NCBI GenBank assembly: GCA_963976875.1
Contig: CAXBML010000007.1
Span: 1-64,000 of the forward strand
Reading direction: 5' to 3'
Length of the DNA stretch: 64,000 nucleotides
Source of the DNA: Berkiella_A sp963976875
Lineage (GTDB): Bacteria; Pseudomonadota; Gammaproteobacteria; Berkiellales; Berkiellaceae
This document shows positions 52,825 to 60,742 of the stretch, piece after piece (positions within the stretch are counted from its first letter, which is position 1; each line of letters starts with the position of its first letter). Made by a program: the position numbers and the translations under genes. A model generated the notes under the pieces. It was given only the letters and a program-made list of their open reading frames with translations. It was not told where the DNA came from and made no database searches.

Positions 52825-54828
52825 ATGGGTCAAAACACAGTGATTTTAAAAGTAGCTTTGCCTACCCCGTTGAGAAGGCTGTTCGATTACCTGCCACCCA
52901 AAACAAAGACTGAGCAGGCAATCCTGCCAGGGGTTCGTGTACAAGTCCCCTTTGGACGGCGGACTCTGGTTGGCGTCGTAATGGATATTGCCCAAGAATC
53001 AGAATTTGAGCTGGCCAAGTTAAAACCCATTACAGCACTTTTAGATGAGACACCTTTATTTCCTAAAGATTTATTGACTTTTTTCTACAAAGCCGCAAAT
53101 TATTATCATCACCCCATTGGCGAGGTTGTTTTCTCGGGCTTGCCCCAGGCGCTCAAACAAGATAAAAAACTCAAAACCCCCAAGGCCGTGCCAGAATCAA
53201 TTTCACAAACAAGCCCCTACCAGTTTAGTCCAGAGCAAGACAAAGCCATTACCAATATCCTTGCACAGCGAGATCATTATGCAACCTATTTACTACAAGG
53301 TATTACCGGTAGTGGAAAAACAGAAGTATACCTAGAGATTGCTCGACAATTATTACAAACAGATAAACAGGTCTTAATATTAGTCCCCGAAATTTCTCTC
53401 ACACCCCAAACATTAACCCGTTTTGAGGAACGATTTGGTGGACAGGTTGCGAGTTACCACTCTCAGCTAACACCGGCTAAACGACGCGATGTTTTTCTAA
53501 ATATACAGCAACAAAATATAAAAGTTGTCATTGGCACACGCTCAGCACTATTTTTGCCTTTTCAAAGTCTGGGGTTAATTGTTGTGGATGAAGAACACGA
53601 TCCTTCCTTTAAACAGCAAGAAGGTTTTAGATATTCTGCTCGAGATTTAGCCGTGCTCAGAAGTATGCTGCTCAAGATTCCTGTTATCTTAGGCTCAGCA
53701 ACCCCCTCATTTGAATCTTTACATAATGCCGCACTCGGCAAATACCAACTTTGTCTCCTGCCCACGAGAGCCACCAAAGTTGCCTTACCAAAAATTGAGC
53801 TTATTGATGTACGACATAAAAAATTAAAAAGTGGATTATCGGCTGCTTTATTGGACCAAATAAAAAAAACAATCGCAAAAAAAGCACAAGTACTTTTATT
53901 CATTAACCGCAGAGGCTTTGCGCCGGTCTATATGTGCTTTGACTGTGGCTGGTTTGCAGAGTGCCCGAACTGCGAATCAAAATTAACCTACCATTTAAGT
54001 AAAAATAAATTAATTTGCCACCATTGTGAGCGCGTAATGTTTTTACCATCCCAATGCCCTGAATGTAAAAGTGAAGCGTTAAATGCCATAGGCCAAGGCA
54101 CAGAAAAAGTGGAAGAGGCGATATGCCAAGCTTTTCCAAACCAAACTATTGCGCGAATCGACAGCGATACCACGCGAAAAAAAGGCAGTTTAGATACCCT
54201 GCTAGATCAAGCTCATAATCACGATGCCCAAATTTTAATCGGCACACAAATCTTAGCCAAAGGGCATCACTTCCCACACCTAGCACTTGTTGCGATTCTC
54301 GATGCCGATGGTGGTTTGTTTAGCGCAGATTTTAGAGCACAAGAAAGAATGGCCCAACTCTTAATCCAAGTCTCTGGTCGTGCAGGTCGAGTCCACCAGG
54401 CTGGGCGTGTACTCATTCAAACATTCCATCCAGAACACCCTTTTATGAGTCAAATCTGCTCTCAAGATTACAGCCAATTAGCCGAGACATTGCTAGCTCA
54501 AAGGCAGCGTTCTCATTTACCACCATTTTCACACCTGGCCCTAATCCGCGCCAACCATACGCAAACAGAATTACCAGAAAATTTTTTAATGCAAACCCAG
54601 CAGAGCTTGAAAACACAATACCCAGACGGCACTATTCAGATTAAAGGCCCCGTGCCTAGTCCCTTCCACAAACGTCAAGGGCGATACCACTATCAACTTT
54701 TACTACAAGCGGAAGATCGCAAGTCTTTACATAAGGCTATAAGTTATTCTTCCTACCTACTAGAGTCATCTAAACTCGGCAGAAAACTAAGATGGTCACT
54801 AGATGTAGATCCCATTGAAATGATTTAA
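52825..54828 (+). CDS. priA: Primosomal helicase PriA
   Basis: PriA reloads the replisome at collapsed forks, acting as a 3'-5' DNA helicase. The 667 residues start VILKVALPTPLRRLFDYLPP (3' DNA-binding domain). Walker A is QGITGSGKTEVYLEI and Walker B IVVDEEHDPSFKQQEG. Zinc-binding cysteines are CFDCGWFAECPNC and CHHCERVMFLPSQCPEC. Motif V/VI region: ILIGTQILAKGHHFP and QVSGRAGR. Shorter than E. coli (732) but normal for the group. Confidence 0.96.
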   Translation: MGQNTVILKVALPTPLRRLFDYLPPKTKTEQAILPGVRVQVPFGRRTLVGVVMDIAQESEFELAKLKPITALLDETPLFPKDLLTFFYKAANYYHHPIGEVVFSGLPQALKQDKKLKTPKAVPESISQTSPYQFSPEQDKAITNILAQRDHYATYLLQGITGSGKTEVYLEIARQLLQTDKQVLILVPEISLTPQTLTRFEERFGGQVASYHSQLTPAKRRDVFLNIQQQNIKVVIGTRSALFLPFQSLGLIVVDEEHDPSFKQQEGFRYSARDLAVLRSMLLKIPVILGSATPSFESLHNAALGKYQLCLLPTRATKVALPKIELIDVRHKKLKSGLSAALLDQIKKTIAKKAQVLLFINRRGFAPVYMCFDCGWFAECPNCESKLTYHLSKNKLICHHCERVMFLPSQCPECKSEALNAIGQGTEKVEEAICQAFPNQTIARIDSDTTRKKGSLDTLLDQAHNHDAQILIGTQILAKGHHFPHLALVAILDADGGLFSADFRAQERMAQLLIQVSGRAGRVHQAGRVLIQTFHPEHPFMSQICSQDYSQLAETLLAQRQRSHLPPFSHLALIRANHTQTELPENFLMQTQQSLKTQYPDGTIQIKGPVPSPFHKRQGRYHYQLLLQAEDRKSLHKAISYSSYLLESSKLGRKLRWSLDVDPIEMI

Positions 54829-54868
54829 AATTCAGTACAGTACGGCACAAAATAGAGACAGACAAACC

Positions 54869-55579
54869 ATGACCAAAGACTATGCAAAGAATAAAAGCAA
54901 TGAATTCCAAAATCGTGCACGAACAAAACCAGGGCACAACAACAGATACAACGAAAATGCGAGCTTTTTCCCTCCCTGGGCCTGGCTGACAACGGGCATT
55001 GCCATTGGCTTTTTCCTTTTTGCATTGCTTGACTGGAAAGTGCTCGACCATAATGCAACAAACAAGCCAGTACAAACCCCACAACAAGCCTCACAAACCA
55101 TTACTATCGAAGAAGCGCCTGTAGCACCTGTTTCAACCGAAACCAACTCAGTCCCAATAGAAGACCTAAGTTCTGAAGCGACACGGTTTGATTTCTATAC
55201 GCTATTGCCCAACATGAGTGTCGAGATGCCAGAAGTACCACCTGCAAACGAAGCGCAGGCGAAAAAATTAAAGCAAGTGGCACAACTTGCAAAAAAAACT
55301 AAAAAAATTAAAACATTACCTGCTCCACTAACATTACCAAGTCATTACATTCTTCAAGTCGCTTCTTTTCGCTCTTACAATCAAGCTGAATCACTAAAAG
55401 CAACATTAGCACTCAAAGGCTTTGAATCAAAAATCCAATCCATTAAAATGAGGCACGATGAAACCTGGTATAGAGTCTACTTAGGACCATTTGATGATAA
55501 AAACTATGCCAAGTCTATCCAGGTAAAGTTAGAATCGAAACAAAAAATGAATAGTTTCGTACTCAAAATAAACGTATAA
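54869..55579 (+). CDS. SPOR-domain protein (FtsN-like)
   Basis: A 236-residue bitopic protein: a basic cytoplasmic N terminus, one membrane helix (about residues 36-55, WAWLTTGIAIGFFLFALLDW), a Pro/Glu-rich linker, and a C-terminal SPOR domain (YILQVASFRSYNQAESLKATLALKGF, WYRVYLGPFDD). SPOR domains bind denuded peptidoglycan at the septum. Position just before hslVU is where ftsN lies in many gammaproteobacteria, so FtsN is likely, though SPOR proteins are otherwise diverse. Confidence 0.82.
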   Translation: MTKDYAKNKSNEFQNRARTKPGHNNRYNENASFFPPWAWLTTGIAIGFFLFALLDWKVLDHNATNKPVQTPQQASQTITIEEAPVAPVSTETNSVPIEDLSSEATRFDFYTLLPNMSVEMPEVPPANEAQAKKLKQVAQLAKKTKKIKTLPAPLTLPSHYILQVASFRSYNQAESLKATLALKGFESKIQSIKMRHDETWYRVYLGPFDDKNYAKSIQVKLESKQKMNSFVLKINV

Positions 55580-55607
55580 TCAATCTATTTAGCAGTTGGA
55601 GGTTGTT

Positions 55608-56153
55608 TTGGAACAATTTCGCGGTACCACTATTGTTTCAGTTAGAAGAGGGAATAAAGTAGCCCTCGGAGGCGATGGTCAAGTCTCTTTGGGGAATACT
55701 ATTCTAAAAGGCAATGCAGTAAAAGTTCGTCGCCTGCATAATAAAAAAGTCATTGCTGGTTTTGCTGGGGGCACGGCAGACGCTTTTACTTTATTCGAAC
55801 GTTTTGAAGGTAAGCTAGATAAGCATCATGGACACTTAACCAGAGCCGCAGTGGAGTTAGCCAAGGATTGGCGTACAGATAAAATTTTACGCAAACTAGA
55901 GGCTTTGCTCGCGGTGGCCGATCACAGCGCCTCATTAATTATTTCGGGAAATGGAGATGTCATCGAGCCTGAAAAAGGACTGATTGCCATTGGGTCAGGT
56001 GGACCATTTGCCCAATCAGCAGCAACCGCCTTATTAGAAAATACAGATTTGTCTCCTAAGGAGATCATTAAAAAATCTTTGAATATCGCTGCTGATATTT
56101 GTGTTTATACAAACCATCATCATACTATCGAAGAATTAACCATAGAAGAATAA
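55608..56153 (+). CDS. hslV: ATP-dependent protease subunit HslV
   Basis: HslV is the proteolytic core of the HslUV protease, with N-terminal threonine chemistry. The start is a TTG at 55608 with GGAGG five bases upstream, giving 181 residues that begin MEQFRGTTIVSVRRG. The catalytic Thr is therefore preceded by a six-residue propeptide. Motifs: ALGGDGQVSLGN, AGFAGGTADAFTL, AVELAKDWRTD and GSGGPFAQSAA. It lies 13 bp before hslU. An in-frame TTG at 55596 overlaps the Shine-Dalgarno sequence and is rejected. Confidence 0.95.
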   Translation: MEQFRGTTIVSVRRGNKVALGGDGQVSLGNTILKGNAVKVRRLHNKKVIAGFAGGTADAFTLFERFEGKLDKHHGHLTRAAVELAKDWRTDKILRKLEALLAVADHSASLIISGNGDVIEPEKGLIAIGSGGPFAQSAATALLENTDLSPKEIIKKSLNIAADICVYTNHHHTIEELTIEE

Positions 56154-56166
56154 AAAGGGTTTTAAT

Positions 56167-57510
56167 ATGACCACTCCGGTGATGACGCCTCGAGAAATCG
56201 TGCATGAACTTAACAAACATATTATTGGTCAAGATGCAGCCAAACGCGCTGTCGCTATTGCCCTGAGAAACCGTTATAGACGCATGCAAGTTAGTGAACC
56301 ATTACGTAACGAGATTACCCCCAAAAACATCCTAATGATTGGCCCTACCGGTGTGGGCAAAACTGAAATTGCCAGACGACTCGCAAAACTGGCTAATGCA
56401 CCTTTTATTAAAGTGGAAGCCACCAAATTCACAGAAGTCGGTTATGTCGGTCGTGATGTGGAGTCTATCATAAGAGACTTAGCAGATATCTCTTATAAAC
56501 TCACAAAAGAACAAGCGGTTGCTAAAGAAAGAACTCGAGCAGAAACCTTTGCCGAGGATCGTATTCTGGATATTTTGGTACCTGGCCCAGGCTTCAAAAA
56601 TGCGCCCGCAGAAGATGACATGCCCCCAAAAAGCGCAGCAAGAGATTCTTTTAGAAAGAAATTACGTAACGGTGAGCTTGACAACCAGGAAATTGAAATT
56701 GAAATCGCAGCACCCTCTATTGGGGTGGAAATTATGGCGCCACCTGGCATGGAAGAAATGACCAACCAACTGCAGGGCATGTTCCAAAATATGTCTAGTG
56801 ACAAAACAAAAAACCGAAAACTGCAAATTAAAGAGGCCTTGAAGCTGCTACAAGAAGAAGAAGCCGAAAAGCTAGTCAATGAAGAAGAAGTCAAAGCCAC
56901 TGCGGTAGAAAATGTAGAGCAAAATGGTATTGTATTCTTAGATGAAATTGACAAAGTCACTTCTCGCTCAGAAAATCAAAGTGGTGGCGACGTCTCAAGA
57001 GAAGGTGTGCAGCGTGATTTGTTGCCCCTAGTAGAAGGCTCAACGGTTTCAACCAAATATGGCATGATCAAATCTGATCATATCTTATTTATCGCTTCCG
57101 GCGCCTTCCACTTATCCAAACCCTCTGATCTCATCCCAGAATTACAAGGCCGCCTACCTATTCGGGTTGAACTCAATGCTCTCACAGTGAATGATTTTAC
57201 ACGCATCTTAACTGAACCAGATGCCTCCCTCACAGAGCAATATCAAGCACTGATGAATACTGAAGGGTTAGAGATCACATTTGAAAAAGAAGGCATAGAA
57301 AGAATTTCTCAAATGGCATGGCAAATTAATGAAAATACGGAAAATATAGGTGCCAGACGTTTGCACACTGTGATGGAAAGACTGCTCGAAAACTTATCCT
57401 TCGAAGCCAGCGAATTAAATGATAAAACAGTGACCATAGACAAGACCTATGTCGAATCCCAACTATCTGATATCGTTCAGGATCAAGACTTAAGTCAATT
57501 TATACTCTAA
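56167..57510 (+). CDS. hslU: HslU unfoldase ATPase
   Basis: HslU is the AAA+ unfoldase that feeds substrates to HslV. The 447 residues include MTPREIVHELNKHIIGQDAAK, Walker A GPTGVGKTEIAR, the pore loop TEVGYVGRDVE, Walker B GIVFLDEIDK, and sensor II region ENIGARRLHTVMERLLE. The inserted I-domain (about 110-245) is acidic and Lys/Glu-rich. It ends SQFIL, like the HslV-docking tail. Normal length. Confidence 0.97.
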   Translation: MTTPVMTPREIVHELNKHIIGQDAAKRAVAIALRNRYRRMQVSEPLRNEITPKNILMIGPTGVGKTEIARRLAKLANAPFIKVEATKFTEVGYVGRDVESIIRDLADISYKLTKEQAVAKERTRAETFAEDRILDILVPGPGFKNAPAEDDMPPKSAARDSFRKKLRNGELDNQEIEIEIAAPSIGVEIMAPPGMEEMTNQLQGMFQNMSSDKTKNRKLQIKEALKLLQEEEAEKLVNEEEVKATAVENVEQNGIVFLDEIDKVTSRSENQSGGDVSREGVQRDLLPLVEGSTVSTKYGMIKSDHILFIASGAFHLSKPSDLIPELQGRLPIRVELNALTVNDFTRILTEPDASLTEQYQALMNTEGLEITFEKEGIERISQMAWQINENTENIGARRLHTVMERLLENLSFEASELNDKTVTIDKTYVESQLSDIVQDQDLSQFIL

Positions 57511-57525
57511 AAAATAATAAATATA

Positions 57526-58269
57526 ATGGATGAAAAAACACACTTTGGGTTCAAGGACGTACCCAAAGAACAAAAGCAAGGAATGGTCAAAGAAGTCTTT
57601 GACTCAGTCACGGATCAATATGACCTCATGAATGATTTGATGTCTTTTGGCATTCATCGTCTGTGGAAGAAACATGCGATTCGTTGTGCTCAGCTACGTA
57701 AAAACCAAACTATTTTAGATCTGGCTGCGGGTACATGCGACCTTACGGCTCAAATTCATTCCACACTGAAAGGCAACGCCCAGATTTATGCCTCTGATAT
57801 CAACGCCAGCATGCTCAATAAAGGCTATGAACGCTTGCTTGATCAGGGAATACACCAGAATATTCATTTTGTTCAAGCCAATGCAGAATGTTTACCTTTT
57901 GCCCCAAGCACGTTTGATCGAGTCTTTATTGGATTTGGCCTGAGGAACGTTACCGATAAAGCCAAAGCACTCAAGAGTATTTATGCGAGTTTAAAACCAG
58001 GCGGACAATTAATTGTACTGGAGTTCTCCCATTGCACCCAACCTATGCTAGCGAAAATTTATGATCAATATTCATTTAAGCTTTTACCTAAGCTGGGGCA
58101 ATTATTTGCAAATGATGGGGCAAGCTACCAATATCTAGCAGAATCTATTCGCAAACATGAAAACCAAGAAGCCCTGCAACAGCTTTTTTTAGACTCTGGA
58201 TTTGATGATTGCGAATACCAAAACATTTGTTTTGGCGTAGTCTCCATACATAAAGGATTCAGATACTAA
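57526..58269 (+). CDS. ubiE: Ubiquinone/menaquinone C-methyltransferase UbiE
   Basis: UbiE methylates the quinone ring with S-adenosylmethionine. The 247 residues show HFGFKDVPKEQKQGMVKEVFDSV, YDLMNDLMSFGIHRLWK, the SAM motif ILDLAAGTCDLTAQI, FIGFGLRNVTDK and LKPGGQLIVLEFS. Length is typical (E. coli 251). The stop overlaps the ubiJ start (TAATG). First gene of ubiE-ubiJ-ubiB. Confidence 0.96.
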   Translation: MDEKTHFGFKDVPKEQKQGMVKEVFDSVTDQYDLMNDLMSFGIHRLWKKHAIRCAQLRKNQTILDLAAGTCDLTAQIHSTLKGNAQIYASDINASMLNKGYERLLDQGIHQNIHFVQANAECLPFAPSTFDRVFIGFGLRNVTDKAKALKSIYASLKPGGQLIVLEFSHCTQPMLAKIYDQYSFKLLPKLGQLFANDGASYQYLAESIRKHENQEALQQLFLDSGFDDCEYQNICFGVVSIHKGFRY

Positions 58270-58859
58270 TGGCAAATCTTAAGCTCCTGAACTTAGCCTT
58301 TGGGATGTCACAAAAGATATTATTGAGTATCGATTCCTACGCTTTTGATAACTTACGCCCCTTTCAGAATAAAACCATAAAAATTCAGGTCGCACAAATA
58401 GGTCAGTACAACCTACAGATAGAAAACAAAGCGCTTTCATTAATAGCCCATGATGCTTCAGACGAAAGCTGCCACTGCCTGTTATCCGGCCCTCTCAATG
58501 CTTATTTAGATATTATCTTTAAATATAAACGTTTTGTACCAGGGCAAGGTATAGAAATTTCAGGTGAAACCGCTATTGCACAAGCGCTTTTTGAAACCTT
58601 TCAAAACCTTGATCCGGATTGGGCCAGCCAATTTGAAAAACGCATACCCAAACCGCTTGTTGCTTTGAGTGGAAATTTTATTGCACAATGCAAACAGATA
58701 TATCAGCGCTGGCAACAAGAGCGCAAAGAAGATATTAAGCTTTACTTACAAAATGAAGCTAATATTTTAGTGCCTCGCGCGGCCTTTCATCAATTTTGCC
58801 AGGATATCAATAGTTTAAAAAATCGAATCCTCTATTTAGAACAACAAAACCAAAGCTAG
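58269..58859 (+). CDS. ubiJ: Ubiquinone biosynthesis accessory factor UbiJ
   Basis: A 196-residue protein with an N-terminal SCP2-like lipid-binding domain (LRPFQNKTIKIQVAQIG, LSLIAHDASDES, GQGIEISGETAIAQAL) and a C-terminal coiled region. UbiJ organises the soluble ubiquinone-synthesis metabolon with UbiK. Identification rests on fold motifs and its place between ubiE and ubiB; sequence conservation is modest. Confidence 0.9.
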   Translation: MANLKLLNLAFGMSQKILLSIDSYAFDNLRPFQNKTIKIQVAQIGQYNLQIENKALSLIAHDASDESCHCLLSGPLNAYLDIIFKYKRFVPGQGIEISGETAIAQALFETFQNLDPDWASQFEKRIPKPLVALSGNFIAQCKQIYQRWQQERKEDIKLYLQNEANILVPRAAFHQFCQDINSLKNRILYLEQQNQS

Positions 58860-58892
58860 CCGATCTAATTTTAAATTTAATAAGACACCATC

Positions 58893-60527
58893 ATGCAAAT
58901 ATTCAGGTTAATCTACATAAATATTGTCTTGTTACGTCATGGTCTAGACCAGCTGGTTTGGAATACACGCTTATTCCGCCCCTTAAATTTTTTAATTCTC
59001 TTTTTCCCCTGGCGCTGGTTCAAAAAATCTCAACAACCTACTGGCGAAGCTATTCGATTAGCTTTGGAAGAACTTGGCCCTATCTTTGTTAAATTTGGTC
59101 AAATGCTATCAACACGAAAAGATTTACTACCAGATGATATTGCCTTTGAATTAACAAAGCTCCAAGATAATGTGCCGGCTTTTGATGGTGTTTTAGCACA
59201 AAGTATTATTGAAAAAAGTTTAGGGGCATCCATAAACTCTCTATTTGCTCAATTTGACACAAAGCCAATAGCCTCTGCCTCTATCTCACAAGTACATGCG
59301 GCCACATTACATTCTGGCCAAGAGGTGGTCGTGAAAGTACTTCGCCCTAAAATCCGTCAACACATAAAAAGAGATATTCGATTATTAGAAAGTTTTGCTA
59401 AGTTATTACAGCATGTCTCTATATTCCAGCGCTTCAAACCAGTTGCTGTTGTTCAAGAAATCAAACAAACATTGCATGATGAAATAGATTTACTCAGAGA
59501 AGCGGCTAGCGCATCGTCGTTAAAACGAAATTTTTCCGGCTCTCACCTTATCTCGGTACCTGAAATATATTGGGACTATTGTCGTAAAAATGTTTTAGTA
59601 CAAGAGCGTGTCTCTGGCACCAGAATCAGTGACATAGACCGCTTAAAAGATCAAAACGTTAATTTAAAAGTACTCGCCGAACGTGGCGTAGAAATATTCT
59701 TCACTCAGGTATTTAGAGACTGCTTTTTCCACGCGGACATGCATCCAGGCAATATTTTTGTTGACACGACCAACCCAGAGTCTCCCCGTTATGTCGCTGT
59801 AGATTTCGGAATTATGGGCACGCTCAATCCTATCGACCAAAGATATTTAGCCGAAAATTTTATTGCCTTTTTTAAACGAGATTATCGTAGGGTCGCTCGT
59901 TTACATATAGACTCAGGCTGGGTGCCGATGAATACATCTCTTGCTGCCTTTGAGGCCGCTATTCGCACCGTCAGCGAGCCCATCTTTGAGAAGCCACTCA
60001 AAGACATTTCTTTCGCGCAAACTTTATTACGCCTATTCCAAGTTGCTAGACAGTTTAATATGGAAGTACAACCGCAACTGTTGTTACTACAAAAAACGTT
60101 ACTCAACGTGGAAGGACTCGGTCGTCAGCTTTATCCTGATTTGGATTTATGGCACACGGCTAAGCCATTTTTAGAAAACTGGATGAAAACCCAATTTGGC
60201 CCCAAACACTTATTCAAAGAGATCAAGCAAAAATTTCCACGCTGGGCAAATGAACTGACCGACATGCCAGAAGCTATCCATGATATCGTACACAATTTGC
60301 AAAACTATACACAAAGCTTTGCGCCACAATCCATGCAGAAAATTCAACACAAAAAGAATATCACTTTCGCCGCTATTACCCGATTGGCTTTAGGCTGCAC
60401 ATTACTCATAACGGCAACGCTAATAGGTTTAAATACCTTACCCCAAGCAACCCTACAGCACTGGGGGTTGGCGGCAACTTTACTGACAGCTGGGCTAGGT
60501 GGCTTCTGCTTATTAAAAAAATGGTAA
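58893..60527 (+). CDS. ubiB: Ubiquinone biosynthesis protein UbiB
   Basis: An atypical protein-kinase-like ATPase of 544 residues, needed for ubiquinone synthesis. It has GPIFVKFGQMLSTRKDLLPDD (KxGQ motif), ASASISQVHAATLHSGQEVVVKVLRP (Ala-rich nucleotide loop), FFHADMHPGNIFVD and VAVDFGIMG. Two C-terminal membrane helices anchor it (about residues 500-540). Length matches E. coli (546). In many gammaproteobacteria tatABC follows immediately; here two genes intervene. Confidence 0.96.
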   Translation: MQIFRLIYINIVLLRHGLDQLVWNTRLFRPLNFLILFFPWRWFKKSQQPTGEAIRLALEELGPIFVKFGQMLSTRKDLLPDDIAFELTKLQDNVPAFDGVLAQSIIEKSLGASINSLFAQFDTKPIASASISQVHAATLHSGQEVVVKVLRPKIRQHIKRDIRLLESFAKLLQHVSIFQRFKPVAVVQEIKQTLHDEIDLLREAASASSLKRNFSGSHLISVPEIYWDYCRKNVLVQERVSGTRISDIDRLKDQNVNLKVLAERGVEIFFTQVFRDCFFHADMHPGNIFVDTTNPESPRYVAVDFGIMGTLNPIDQRYLAENFIAFFKRDYRRVARLHIDSGWVPMNTSLAAFEAAIRTVSEPIFEKPLKDISFAQTLLRLFQVARQFNMEVQPQLLLLQKTLLNVEGLGRQLYPDLDLWHTAKPFLENWMKTQFGPKHLFKEIKQKFPRWANELTDMPEAIHDIVHNLQNYTQSFAPQSMQKIQHKKNITFAAITRLALGCTLLITATLIGLNTLPQATLQHWGLAATLLTAGLGGFCLLKKW

Positions 60528-60742
60528 AGCCATTCACATTTTACCCCCTCGCCCCAATGGCATATGACGCCTAGCAAAAAAGCGCCCATATCACCAGGCA
60601 TGCTTCAATCAACCTCAGATAAATTACTTTTTTTTCAATACCTTACATTTAGTGCAACTTTTTACCAATTTTCTAGTCCTAATAGATACATATTTGAAGT
60701 AATACACTCTCTTTACGTGACGTTACAATCATTAGGGCCATT

